A stretch of DNA of 64,000 nt from NCBI GenBank assembly GCA_947589085.1, contig CANPZD010000001.1, positions 124,001 through 188,000 of the forward strand, in the 5' to 3' direction. Within the stretch, counting starts at the first letter, position 1; each line of letters starts with the position of its first letter. The translations under genes were made by a program, and so were the position numbers. This stretch comes from an uncultured Clostridia bacterium. GTDB taxonomy: Bacteria > Bacillota > Clostridia > Christensenellales > Borkfalkiaceae. Below the pieces are notes generated by a model, which worked only from the letters and a program-made list of their open reading frames with translations, had not been told where the DNA came from and searched no databases. Shown one piece after another: positions 16,264-25,215 of this stretch.

Positions 16264-16971
16264 ATGAAATTTTTCTATCGTCACCGCGTCGCGCTGGGAC
16301 TTGCCGCTCTGTTTGCGGCGGTGGCCGTCACGTTCGGTTTCTGTTTTTTTGCGCTTTCCCGTGCGACGGCGCAATCCATGCGTCTCACCGTTGTCATCGA
16401 CGCGGGGCACGGCGGCATAGACGGCGGCGTCGTCGGTACGCGGTCGGGGACCAAGGAGAGCGACATCAACCTTGCGATCTCCCGTCTGTTGCAGCGCGAA
16501 TTCGAAGAGGCGGGATTTTTCGTCGTGCAGACGCGTCCCACGGAGGCCGGGCTGTACGAGGCCGCCACGGCGGGCTATAAACGGCGGGATATGAACAAGC
16601 GCGCCGAGATTATCAACGCGAATTCTCCGGCGGCCGTGATCTCCGTGCACCAGAATTTCTTTTCGCAGACGTCGCGGCGCGGCGCGCAGGTGTTTTACCG
16701 GGAGGATTCCGATTCTTCCAGAACGCTCGCCTGTCTCATTCAGACGACGCTGAATTCCATGCCCGAGTGCGTCAAAAAAACGCAGGCTTTGGCGGGAGAT
16801 TATTTTGTTTTGAATTGTTCGGATACGCCTTCGGTGATCGTCGAATGCGGATTCTTATCCAATCCCGAGGACGAAGCGCTGTTGCTGATGCAGGAATATC
16901 GCGAAAAGATCGCCGTTGCGATCGCCGCAGGAACGCTTTCCTTTTTTGTCGGCGGCGCAAATGTTGTCTGA
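16264..16971 (+). CDS. cwlD: N-acetylmuramoyl-L-alanine amidase, CwlD type
   Basis: A 235-aa Amidase_3 enzyme with an N-terminal membrane or signal segment (about 9-34). Zinc and catalytic features: VIDAGHGGIDGG (His near 45), the Glu in GTKESDIN, SVHQNFF (second His) and VIVECGFLSNPEDE (catalytic Glu). In spore formers CwlD strips stem peptides so that muramic delta-lactam can be made in the cortex; the length and signal fit, but no other spore gene is in this window, so a vegetative role cannot be excluded. No clear ribosome-binding site precedes the ATG. Confidence 0.82.
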   Translation: MKFFYRHRVALGLAALFAAVAVTFGFCFFALSRATAQSMRLTVVIDAGHGGIDGGVVGTRSGTKESDINLAISRLLQREFEEAGFFVVQTRPTEAGLYEAATAGYKRRDMNKRAEIINANSPAAVISVHQNFFSQTSRRGAQVFYREDSDSSRTLACLIQTTLNSMPECVKKTQALAGDYFVLNCSDTPSVIVECGFLSNPEDEALLLMQEYREKIAVAIAAGTLSFFVGGANVV

Positions 16972-16975
16972 ACGG

Positions 16976-17004
16976 TTGACAGCCGAAAAAAATTATGTTA
17001 TACT
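16976..17004 (+). promoter_or_regulatory. Promoter directly upstream of the thioesterase gene
   Basis: TTGACA (16976-16981), 17-bp spacer, TATACT (16999-17004). The ATG is at 17014, only 9 bp past the -10, so the predicted start of transcription leaves a leader of a few bases at most. Confidence 0.8.
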
Positions 17005-17013
17005 CATAAGGAT

Positions 17014-17754
17014 ATGAGTATATACGCGAACGTCAAGAAGTACGAACTTCGCTATTCTGATTTCGATTTCAAAGACGAGCTAAAACTTTCCGCGCTGCTT
17101 TCCCTCGCACAGGAATCCGCGGCGGCCAGTGCGGATGAGCTCGGCTTTGGCTATTCCGATTTGAAGCCGAGGAATCTCGGCTTTATTGTTGTTCAGACGT
17201 ACTGTGAATTCCGCCGTACGCCGGCGCTCGGCGATACGCTTACGGTGGAGACCTGGCCGCTGCCGCCGCGGCACATCTTTTTCGAAAGGGACTACCGCGT
17301 GCGGGACGCAGAGGGCGAGGAGATCGCCGCGATTGCGTCGCGCTGGTGCCTTGTGGATCTCGGCGCATTCTCTCTGCTCACGCCGGACAAGCTCGGAGAA
17401 GCGCATGAAAAATGCCCTTACCGTGCGGAAAAGTCCGTGGAAGTCCCGGTCTGGAAGATCCCGCGCGCCGTCGGTCGGGAGGTCGGCCGCGTCAGGGCGG
17501 CAAACGGACATTGCGATCATTATCTTCACGTGAACAACGCGCAGTACGCCGATCTGTTTATGGATTGTTTTACGATGGAAGAATTGAAAAACCGCAGGAT
17601 CAAGGCGTTCCAGATCTCCTATTCCAAGCAGGTAAAAGAGGGAAGCGAGATGGCGATCTTCCGCGCGGACGCAGAACAGGAAACGACGCTCGAATTGCAG
17701 GTAAACGGCGAGATCTGCACGCAATTCAGAGTATATTTCGAAAAAAATCAGTAA
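17014..17754 (+). CDS. Acyl-ACP thioesterase (FatA/FatB family)
   Basis: A 246-aa double-hotdog enzyme that hydrolyses acyl-ACP to release free fatty acid and end chain elongation. Features: YSDFDFKDELKLSALLSLAQ at the start, FIVVQTYCEFRRTPALGDTL, RHIFFERDY, and in the second hotdog HLHVNNAQYADLF with the conserved Asn and His. The downstream carA starts 23 bp later, so they may share a transcript. No other ATG is near; AAGGA lies only 1-2 bp before the start codon, too close to act as a Shine-Dalgarno sequence. Confidence 0.88.
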   Translation: MSIYANVKKYELRYSDFDFKDELKLSALLSLAQESAAASADELGFGYSDLKPRNLGFIVVQTYCEFRRTPALGDTLTVETWPLPPRHIFFERDYRVRDAEGEEIAAIASRWCLVDLGAFSLLTPDKLGEAHEKCPYRAEKSVEVPVWKIPRAVGREVGRVRAANGHCDHYLHVNNAQYADLFMDCFTMEELKNRRIKAFQISYSKQVKEGSEMAIFRADAEQETTLELQVNGEICTQFRVYFEKNQ

Positions 17755-17777
17755 AATACCCGGCCGAGAGGAAACGT

Positions 17778-18830
17778 ATGGAGAGAAAAATATACGTAAC
17801 GCTGCAAAACGGAAAAGTGTTCGAGGGGATCTCCTTCGGCGCAGAAAAAGAGGCGGTGGGAGAACTCGTGTTCACCACCGGCATGACGGGATATCTCGAA
17901 ACGCTTACCGATCCGAGCTATTACGGCCAGATCGTGACGCAGACGTTTCCGCTGATCGGAAATTACGGCGTCATTCCGCCCGATTTCGAGAGCGGAAAAT
18001 GTTGGGTGACGGCCTACATCGTGCGCGAGCGCTGTGAAAAGCCCTCGAACTTCCGCTCCGAAAAAACGCTCGGAGAATATTTGAAAGAACAGGGGATCCC
18101 CGCCGTCTGCGGGGTGGATACCCGGGAACTGACGCGGATCGTCCGCGAGGCGGGCGTCATGAATGCGGCGATCACCTTCCGGCCGCTCACGGATCTTTCG
18201 GCGGTCGAAGCCTATCGGGTAAGGGGCGCGGTTCGCGCGACGACTTGCAGAGAAGTCGCGAACGGCAAGGGAGACGGCCCGCACGTCGTCTTGTATGATT
18301 TCGGGGCAAAAAGGAACATCGAACGGGAGCTGGAAAAGCGCGGTTGCCGCGTGACGGTCGTGCCCGCGGATTTTTCCGCAGAGCAGACGCTTTCGCTCGA
18401 TCCGGACGGCATCATGCTGACAAACGGCCCCGGCGATCCCGCAGAGAACACGGAGATCATTGAAAATCTCAAAAAACTTGCGGGGAAGAAGCCGATTTTC
18501 GGGATTTGTCTCGGACATCAGCTGTTTGCGCTCGCCATGGGCGGAAAGACGCGCAAGATGAAGTACGGTCACCGCGGTTCCAATCAGCCCGTCAAACAGC
18601 TGAAAACGGGCAGAGTTTTCATTTCTTCGCAGAATCATGGGTACGAAGTCGTTGCGGAGAGCCTGCCCGTGGGGCAGCTCTCGTACATCAACGCAAACGA
18701 CGGCACCTGCGAGGGCGTGGAGTATCCCGAACTCAATGCGTTTACCGTGCAATTCCATCCGGAAGCATGCGGGGGGCCGCACGACGCGAACTTTTTATTC
18801 GACGATTTCATCGCGCGCATGAAGCATTGA
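17778..18830 (+). CDS. carA: Carbamoyl phosphate synthase small subunit
   Basis: A 350-aa glutaminase subunit that passes ammonia to CarB for carbamoyl phosphate, the precursor of pyrimidines and arginine. The N-terminal domain has FTTGMTGYLETLTDPSY; the class I amidotransferase domain has LTNGPGDPAEN, the nucleophile in GICLGHQ, SQNHGY and the catalytic VQFHPEA. GAGAGG precedes the ATG at 17778; the frame runs further upstream through the thioesterase gene without a plausible start. Confidence 0.96.
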   Translation: MERKIYVTLQNGKVFEGISFGAEKEAVGELVFTTGMTGYLETLTDPSYYGQIVTQTFPLIGNYGVIPPDFESGKCWVTAYIVRERCEKPSNFRSEKTLGEYLKEQGIPAVCGVDTRELTRIVREAGVMNAAITFRPLTDLSAVEAYRVRGAVRATTCREVANGKGDGPHVVLYDFGAKRNIERELEKRGCRVTVVPADFSAEQTLSLDPDGIMLTNGPGDPAENTEIIENLKKLAGKKPIFGICLGHQLFALAMGGKTRKMKYGHRGSNQPVKQLKTGRVFISSQNHGYEVVAESLPVGQLSYINANDGTCEGVEYPELNAFTVQFHPEACGGPHDANFLFDDFIARMKH

Positions 18831-18884
18831 CGCCGCGGGCAGACAAAAAACCAAGCAATCCAGAATTTATAAAAAGGTGCAATT

Positions 18885-21800
18885 ATGCCGAAGAGAAGTG
18901 ATATCAAAAAAGTACTTGTGATCGGATCCGGTCCCATCGTGATCGGGCAGGCGGCGGAATTCGATTATGCGGGCGCGCAGGCTTGCCGCGTTTTGAAAGA
19001 CGCGGGATGCAACGTCGTGCTCTGCAATTCCAACCCCGCGACGATCATGACGGATAAAATGCTTGCGGACGAGATCTATCTCGAACCGTTGACCGAAGAT
19101 ACGTTGAAGCGCATCATCATCAAGGAACGGCCGGATTCACTTCTCGCTTCTCTGGGCGGCCAGACGGGACTTACGCTGGGTTGCAAGCTCGCAAAGAGCG
19201 GCTTTCTCGATGAATGGAACGTCAAACTCATCGGGACGAAGCTGGACGCCATCGATCGGGCGGAGGATCGCGAACTCTTCAAGCAGACGATGGAAAAGAT
19301 CCATCAACCCGTCGTGCCTTCCGACGTCGCATACACGGAGGACGAATGCGTCGCGATCGCGGAAAAGCTGGGATATCCCGTCATAGTGCGTCCCGCGTTC
19401 ACCTTGGGGGGCGCCGGCGGCGGCGTTGCGAAAGACGAACAGGAACTCCGGCTCATTTCGCACAACGGACTGATGCTTTCTCCGATCACGCAGGTGCTGA
19501 TCGAAAAATTCATCGGCGGCTGGAAAGAGATCGAATTCGAGGTGCTGCGCGACGGCGCCGGGAACGTACTCACCGTCTGTTCCATGGAAAATTTCGACCC
19601 GGTCGGCATACATACGGGAGATTCCATTGTCATTGCGCCCGCCGTGACGCTCTCCGACAAGGAATACCAGATGTTGCGTACGGCGTCGCTGGATATCATC
19701 AACGAGCTGGGGATCGAGGGAGGCTGCAACTGTCAGTTCGCTCTCTATCCGGATAGTTTCGAATATTCCGTGATCGAAGTCAATCCGCGCGTTTCGCGCT
19801 CTTCTGCGCTCGCGAGCAAGGCGACGGGATATCCCATTGCCAAGGTCGCGACGAAGATCGCGCTGGGTTTTACGCTCGACGAGATCAGAAACGACGTCAC
19901 GGGAAAGACGTTCGCATGCTTCGAGCCGGCGTTGGATTACGTGGTCGTCAAGCTTCCCAAGTGGCCGTTCGATAAATTCCTGTACGCGGGGAGAAATCTC
20001 GGCTCGCGCATGAAAGCGACGGGGGAGGTCATGGCGATCGGCTCCTCATTCGAGCAGGCGATCATGAAAGCCGTGCGGGGCGCGGAAATTTCTCTCGACA
20101 CGCTCAACCATCCGAAGTTTGCTTCGATGAGCAAGGAAGCGCTCTACGGAGAGATCGGCAAACAGACGGACGAGCGCCTGTTCGCCGTGTATGCCGCTCT
20201 CAAAGCGGGGATCACGGTGGAGGAGATCTATGCCGTCACCAAAATCGACGAGTGGTTCCTTGAAAAACTCAACAATCTCGTCGCGTTTGAGCGGGAGATC
20301 GCAGGAAAAAAACTTACGCGAAAGCAATATGAAACGGGCAAATTGCTCGGCTATCCGGATCGGGCGCTCGCGCGCCTTTCCGGACAAAAACTTCCGCCGC
20401 ACAGAAGGGCCTGTTTCAAAATGGTAGATACGTGCGCTGCGGAGTTCGCCGCGCAGACGCCGTATTTCTATTCCACATACGACGATCTTACGCACGATGA
20501 GGCAAAGCCGTTTGTGGAAAAAAGCGTCAAGAAGCGGGTCGTCGTGATCGGCTCCGGCCCGATCCGGATCGGGCAGGGGATCGAATTCGATTATTCCTCC
20601 GTGCACTGCGTGTGGACGCTCAAAGAACTCGGCTATGAAGTGATCATCATCAACAACAATCCCGAGACGGTCTCGACCGATTTCGACACGGCGGACAGGC
20701 TGTATTTCGAACCGCTCACGCCGGAGGACGTGCAAAACGTCATCGACGTGGAAAAACCGTACGGCGTGGTGATCACGTTTGGCGGCCAGACGGCGATCAA
20801 ATTGTGCGGATATCTTGCCGAAAAAGGCGTCCGGATCCTCGGCACCTGCGCAGACAGCGTGGATATGGCGGAGGACCGCGAGCGTTTCGACGAACTCCTG
20901 GAAAGGTATCACATTGCGCGCCCGAAGGGACTTACGGTCATGAGCAAGGAGGAAGCCGTCCGTGCGGCTGAAATGCTCGGATATCCCGTTTTGCTCCGTC
21001 CGTCGTACGTGATCGGCGGCCAGAATATGACGATCGCGTTTACGGAAAACGATATCTCGCGCTATATGGACGTCATTCTCGCGCAGCATATCGAAAATCC
21101 CGTTCTGTGCGATAAATATCTCATGGGGAGCGAGCTGGAAGTAGACGCCATTTCGGACGGCGTCGACGTGCTCATTCCCGGCATCATGCAGCACGTGGAG
21201 CGCGCGGGCGTGCACTCCGGCGATTCGATCGCGGTGTATCCGCCGTATCATTTGTCGGATGCGATGCTCAAACGCATCGTGGAAGTTTCCACGCAGCTTG
21301 CCCTCGAATTGAAAACCAAAGGGCTGATCAATATTCAGTACCTGATCTATCAGAATCAGCTTTACGTGATCGAAGTCAATCCGCGCGCTTCGCGGACGAT
21401 CCCGTACATATCCAAAGTGACCGGCGTTCCCATGGTGGAGCTGGCAACAAAGATCATGGCGGGCGCAAAATTAAAAAAATTGGGTTACGGTACGGGGTTG
21501 TACCCGAATTCTCCCTATGTTGCCGTCAAAGTGCCCGTATTTTCCTTCGAAAAACTCAACGATGTGAATTCTCAGCTCGGCCCCGAAATGAAGTCTACGG
21601 GGGAAGTGCTCGGGATCGGCAAAACGATCGAAGAGGCGCTCTTCAAAGGGTTGGTTTCGGCGGGATTCAAGATGTGTCATCCCACGAAAGATAAACCGGT
21701 CGGGGTGTATTTTACGGTCAACGATCAGGATAAATTCGAGGTCGTCTCCATTGCGAAGAAATTTTCCGATCTCGGGTGCAGACTGTATGCGACCGCGGGC

Positions 21801-22940
21801 ACCGCAAAGGTGATCTCCGATCTCGGCGTGGAAGTCACGGTCGTGGAGCGGCTCAAAGCGACCAAGCAGGTCTCCAAGCTCATGGACGAGGGCAAGATCG
21901 ACTACATCGTGTATACGGGAAAAACGGATGTGGATTCGATCGCTGATTATATCGAGCTGCATCACCATGCGATCCTTTTGGGCGTTACGGTGCTCACGTC
22001 TCTCGATACCGCCACGGCGCTGTGCGATATCATCGCGAGCAAATTTACGGAGTACAATACCGAACTCGTCGATATCAACGACCTGCGCACCAAAAAAACG
22101 GAACTGAAATTTACGAAAATGCAGTCCTGCGGCAACGATTATATCTATTTCGAAGATATGGAAGGGCGGATCACTTGTCCGGAATCGCTCGCCGTAAACT
22201 TCGTCAACCGGCACTATGGGATCGGCGGAGACGGGATCGTGCTCATCGAAAAATCGGACATTGCAGACGCGAAAATGCGGATCTTCAACCAGGACGGCTC
22301 GGAAGGCCTCATGGCCGGCAATGCCATCCGCTGCGTTGCGAAATACCTGTATGAAAACGGCCTCGTCAAGAGCGAAACGATGCGCATCGAGACGATGAGC
22401 GGCGTCAAGGAAGTTAAGGTATTCTCCTTCGGCGGGACCGTGACGGCCGCGAGCGTCAATCTCGGGCCGGTCGAACTGCGCGGAGAGAAGATCCCGTCCG
22501 TGTGGAAGGGCGAGAGCGTGATCGCCCGTCCCATGGAGATCGACGGAAAAGAGTACGAAGTCACGCTTGTAAATCTCGGCAATCCGCACTGCGTGATTTT
22601 CTGCGACAAAGTCGACGACGTGCCCGTCAAAACGCTCGGGCCAAAGATCGAATCCAGCAAATATTTCCCGCAGCGGACGAATGTGGAGTTTATCCGGGTG
22701 GTAAATGCGTCCACAATCAAAATGCGCGCATGGGAGCGCGGCAACGGGGAAACGTATGCATGCGGCACGGGGGCGGCGGCTGCTGCGGTGGCTTGCGTGA
22801 TCCGCGGCTTCTGCAAACGGGATACCGAGATCACGGTAAAGGCCCGCGGGGGCGATCTCACCGTGCAATATCATAACGACGGCGCCGTTACCCTTACGGG
22901 CAACGTGCAAAAGATTTACGAGGGGAAAGTGGAGTTCTGA
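18885..22940 (+). CDS. carB: Carbamoyl phosphate synthase large subunit fused to a DapF-like domain
   Basis: A 1351-aa protein. Residues 1-about 1065 are a complete CarB (usual length about 1070): two ATP-grasp halves beginning KKVLVIGSGPIVIGQAAEFD and VVVIGSGPIRIGQGIEFDYS, and an MGS-like allosteric domain near 925-1060. Residues 1073-1351 form a whole DapF-like domain (278 aa) starting ELKFTKMQSCGNDY, joined by about eight residues in one frame. The domain keeps the DAP-binding positions (GNDY, FNQDGS, GNPHC, NVEF, WERGNGET) and the second catalytic Cys1293 (ACGTGA). The first catalytic Cys is replaced: LMAGNAIRC, Ala1144. Epimerase activity by the normal two-thiol mechanism is therefore unlikely; a sensory, structural or altered-chemistry role is inference. 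It follows carA by 54 bp. Confidence 0.93.
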   Translation: MPKRSDIKKVLVIGSGPIVIGQAAEFDYAGAQACRVLKDAGCNVVLCNSNPATIMTDKMLADEIYLEPLTEDTLKRIIIKERPDSLLASLGGQTGLTLGCKLAKSGFLDEWNVKLIGTKLDAIDRAEDRELFKQTMEKIHQPVVPSDVAYTEDECVAIAEKLGYPVIVRPAFTLGGAGGGVAKDEQELRLISHNGLMLSPITQVLIEKFIGGWKEIEFEVLRDGAGNVLTVCSMENFDPVGIHTGDSIVIAPAVTLSDKEYQMLRTASLDIINELGIEGGCNCQFALYPDSFEYSVIEVNPRVSRSSALASKATGYPIAKVATKIALGFTLDEIRNDVTGKTFACFEPALDYVVVKLPKWPFDKFLYAGRNLGSRMKATGEVMAIGSSFEQAIMKAVRGAEISLDTLNHPKFASMSKEALYGEIGKQTDERLFAVYAALKAGITVEEIYAVTKIDEWFLEKLNNLVAFEREIAGKKLTRKQYETGKLLGYPDRALARLSGQKLPPHRRACFKMVDTCAAEFAAQTPYFYSTYDDLTHDEAKPFVEKSVKKRVVVIGSGPIRIGQGIEFDYSSVHCVWTLKELGYEVIIINNNPETVSTDFDTADRLYFEPLTPEDVQNVIDVEKPYGVVITFGGQTAIKLCGYLAEKGVRILGTCADSVDMAEDRERFDELLERYHIARPKGLTVMSKEEAVRAAEMLGYPVLLRPSYVIGGQNMTIAFTENDISRYMDVILAQHIENPVLCDKYLMGSELEVDAISDGVDVLIPGIMQHVERAGVHSGDSIAVYPPYHLSDAMLKRIVEVSTQLALELKTKGLINIQYLIYQNQLYVIEVNPRASRTIPYISKVTGVPMVELATKIMAGAKLKKLGYGTGLYPNSPYVAVKVPVFSFEKLNDVNSQLGPEMKSTGEVLGIGKTIEEALFKGLVSAGFKMCHPTKDKPVGVYFTVNDQDKFEVVSIAKKFSDLGCRLYATAGTAKVISDLGVEVTVVERLKATKQVSKLMDEGKIDYIVYTGKTDVDSIADYIELHHHAILLGVTVLTSLDTATALCDIIASKFTEYNTELVDINDLRTKKTELKFTKMQSCGNDYIYFEDMEGRITCPESLAVNFVNRHYGIGGDGIVLIEKSDIADAKMRIFNQDGSEGLMAGNAIRCVAKYLYENGLVKSETMRIETMSGVKEVKVFSFGGTVTAASVNLGPVELRGEKIPSVWKGESVIARPMEIDGKEYEVTLVNLGNPHCVIFCDKVDDVPVKTLGPKIESSKYFPQRTNVEFIRVVNASTIKMRAWERGNGETYACGTGAAAAAVACVIRGFCKRDTEITVKARGGDLTVQYHNDGAVTLTGNVQKIYEGKVEF

Positions 22941-22943
22941 TCG

Positions 22944-24062
22944 ATGATTTATCTCGACAATGCCGCGACGACGCGTCCCGATCCGGAAGCGTTCGATCGC
23001 GCACAGGCGTATTGCAGCGATCATTTTTACAATCCCTCCGCGCGTTACGGCGGAGGGTTTGCCGTTGCGTCCGCCGTCGGAGAGGCGCGCGAGAATCTGC
23101 TTGCGAAGATCGCCGATCCGGGGAAGTTCGAACTGATCTTTACTTCGGGCGGCACGGAGAGCGACAATCAGGCGGTCTTTTCGTGCGCCCGGCGCGGAAA
23201 TGCCGTGACGACGGCAGGGGAACATGCGGCCGTCGAACGTCCCTTTTCCGCGTTGAAGAACCGCGGCGTGGAGCCTCGGTTTGCACCGCTCAATCGCGAC
23301 GGAAGCGTGAACGCGGAGGCGCTCTTGTCTCTTGTCGACGAAAAAACGTCGCTTGTCTCCGTGATCCACGTAAACAATGAGACGGGGGCGGTCAACGAGA
23401 TCGCGGATCTTGCCAAACGCGTGAAGCGGAAAAATCCGCGCTGCGTCTTTCACAGCGACGGGGTGCAGGCCTTCGGAAAAATTCCCTTTCGTCTGACTTC
23501 GGAGATCGACCTGTATTCCGTCAGCGCGCACAAGATCGGCGGCCTCAAGGGCACGGGCGCGCTCATCAAACGCAAAGAGTTGACGCTGTCGCCCTATCTT
23601 TACGGAGGCGGACAGGAGAGCGGACTTCGCAGCGGCACGGAAAACGTATTCGGACTTCTGGATTTTGCATATGCGGCGGAAAAAAAATTCGCCGCTCTGG
23701 AGCGGGACGCGGCACGGATCCGATTGCTGCGCGAGGCGTTCTGGGCGTCTCTCGATCAGAAGATCTTTATGCGGATCTCCCCCGAAAACGGTTCGCCCTA
23801 TATTCTCACGGCGTCCGCGTCGGGCACGCGCGGCGAAGTGCTTTCCCGCATGCTGTGGGATCGCGGGGTCGTGGTCGGAACGGGCAGCGCATGTTCCTCC
23901 AAACATCGTTTCAGCCGCGTGATAGCGGCCTGCGGATATCCCGAGAACGTGCTCGACGGCGTATTGCGCATCAGCTTTTCTCCGCAGACGACGGAACAAG
24001 AAGCGGAAAAAGCCGCCGCGCTCATGAACGAAGCCGCCCGTGAATTCAAGGAAAAACTATAA
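22944..24062 (+). CDS. Cysteine desulfurase (NifS/IscS class)
   Basis: A 372-aa PLP enzyme that takes sulfur from cysteine as an enzyme-bound persulfide. It begins MIYLDNAATTRPDPEA and has the PLP lysine in SAHKIGGLKGTGA, RSGTEN, and the active-site Cys loop GTGSACSSK near residue 314. It starts 3 bp after the CarB-DapF stop and ends 1 bp before thiI, so it most likely supplies sulfur to ThiI for 4-thiouridine in tRNA and possibly thiamine synthesis, as NifZ does in B. subtilis. No Fe-S scaffold gene is adjacent. Confidence 0.92.
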   Translation: MIYLDNAATTRPDPEAFDRAQAYCSDHFYNPSARYGGGFAVASAVGEARENLLAKIADPGKFELIFTSGGTESDNQAVFSCARRGNAVTTAGEHAAVERPFSALKNRGVEPRFAPLNRDGSVNAEALLSLVDEKTSLVSVIHVNNETGAVNEIADLAKRVKRKNPRCVFHSDGVQAFGKIPFRLTSEIDLYSVSAHKIGGLKGTGALIKRKELTLSPYLYGGGQESGLRSGTENVFGLLDFAYAAEKKFAALERDAARIRLLREAFWASLDQKIFMRISPENGSPYILTASASGTRGEVLSRMLWDRGVVVGTGSACSSKHRFSRVIAACGYPENVLDGVLRISFSPQTTEQEAEKAAALMNEAAREFKEKL

Positions 24063-24063
24063 T

Positions 24064-25215
24064 ATGGAAAAAGTCGTCATCATCCGCTATGCGGAAATTC
24101 ATCTGAAAGGAAAAAATCGCGGCTATTTCGAGCGGGTTTTTGCCGTCAATCTCGAAAAAAGCCTGAAAGGGATCCGTCACGAACTGCACCGCACGAGCGG
24201 CAGGTGGCTCGTGGAGAAATTCGAGGAGACCCGCGCGGAAGAAATCGCAGAGCGCATTTCCAAAGTTTTCGGCGTGCATTCCTACTCCGTCGGATATCTC
24301 GTAGGGAGTTCGTTGGAAGAAATTTATGCGGGCGCCGCGCTGATTGCGCCGCGCGAGGGAACTTTCAAGGTGGAGACGCACCGCGCCTATAAAAAATATC
24401 CGCTGACTTCGATGGAATTGAGCGCGCAGATCGGCGGAAGGCTGCTGCACGAATTTCCAGCGCTTGCGGTGGATGTGCACCGGCCGCAGAACACCGTCTA
24501 TATCGACGTGCGCGAAAACGGGACCGCGCTCGTGTTCGGCAGCTTTGAAGAGGGCGCGGGAGGCATGCCGGTCGGCACGTCCGGCCGGGGACTTTTGCTG
24601 ATCTCCGGCGGGATCGATTCTCCCGTTGCGGGATATATGATGGCCAAGCGCGGCATGACGGTGGAGCTTCTGCATTTTCACAGCTATCCCTATACCAATG
24701 AGGGCGCAAAAGAAAAGGTCGTCGCCTTGGCGAAGATCCTGTCGCAGTATTCCCTCGTGACCGAACTCTGCACGATCCGCGTTACGAAAATTCAGGAAGA
24801 GATCCATGCAAAGTGCGCGGCGGAGCTGAACGTGACGCTTTTAAGAAGATTCATGTTCCGCATAGCCGAACGGTTCGCGTCCGAAAACGGCCTGCAATGC
24901 CTGATCACGGGAGAGAGCCTCGGGCAGGTCGCCAGCCAGACGATCGAGGGGATGACGTCGTCGAATGCGGTCGTCACGCTTCCCGTTCTGCGCCCGCTGG
25001 TCGGGTTCGATAAAGACGAGATCATTCTGCGTTCGAAAAAAATCGGCGCATACGATACGTCGATCCTTCCCTTTGAAGATTGCTGTACGGTATTTTTGCC
25101 CGAGCATCCGGCCATCAAGCCGAAGCTTGCCTATATCGAAGAAGAGGAGAGCAAGCTCGACGTCGACGCGCTTGTGGAAGAAGCGCTCGGCACGGCGGAA
25201 AGAATCACGTTTTAA
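24064..25215 (+). CDS. thiI: tRNA 4-thiouridine synthetase
   Basis: A 383-aa protein with ferredoxin-like and THUMP domains (about 1-165) and an adenylating PP-loop domain with LLLISGGIDSPVAGYMMAK (about 178-196). It thiolates U8 of tRNA. There is no C-terminal rhodanese domain, as in Bacillus ThiI, so it would take sulfur directly from the desulfurase encoded just upstream. The start ATG at 24064 begins MEKVVIIRYAEIHLKGKN. Its stop codon overlaps the stop of the convergent PBP gene. Confidence 0.94.
   Translation: MEKVVIIRYAEIHLKGKNRGYFERVFAVNLEKSLKGIRHELHRTSGRWLVEKFEETRAEEIAERISKVFGVHSYSVGYLVGSSLEEIYAGAALIAPREGTFKVETHRAYKKYPLTSMELSAQIGGRLLHEFPALAVDVHRPQNTVYIDVRENGTALVFGSFEEGAGGMPVGTSGRGLLLISGGIDSPVAGYMMAKRGMTVELLHFHSYPYTNEGAKEKVVALAKILSQYSLVTELCTIRVTKIQEEIHAKCAAELNVTLLRRFMFRIAERFASENGLQCLITGESLGQVASQTIEGMTSSNAVVTLPVLRPLVGFDKDEIILRSKKIGAYDTSILPFEDCCTVFLPEHPAIKPKLAYIEEEESKLDVDALVEEALGTAERITF

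Noticed and set aside
22080..22125. CarB-DapF junction as an assembly artefact
   Set aside because: The frame is continuous, the linker is short and natural, and the fused domain differs widely from the free dapF, so a chimera with the nearby copy is unlikely. Read-level checks are still advisable.
21471..23999. An 842-codon open frame on the minus strand opposite carB and the desulfurase gene
   Set aside because: The plus strand encodes clear CarB-DapF and NifS proteins throughout. The minus frame is Arg/His-rich without any family motif, a common by-product of codon bias.
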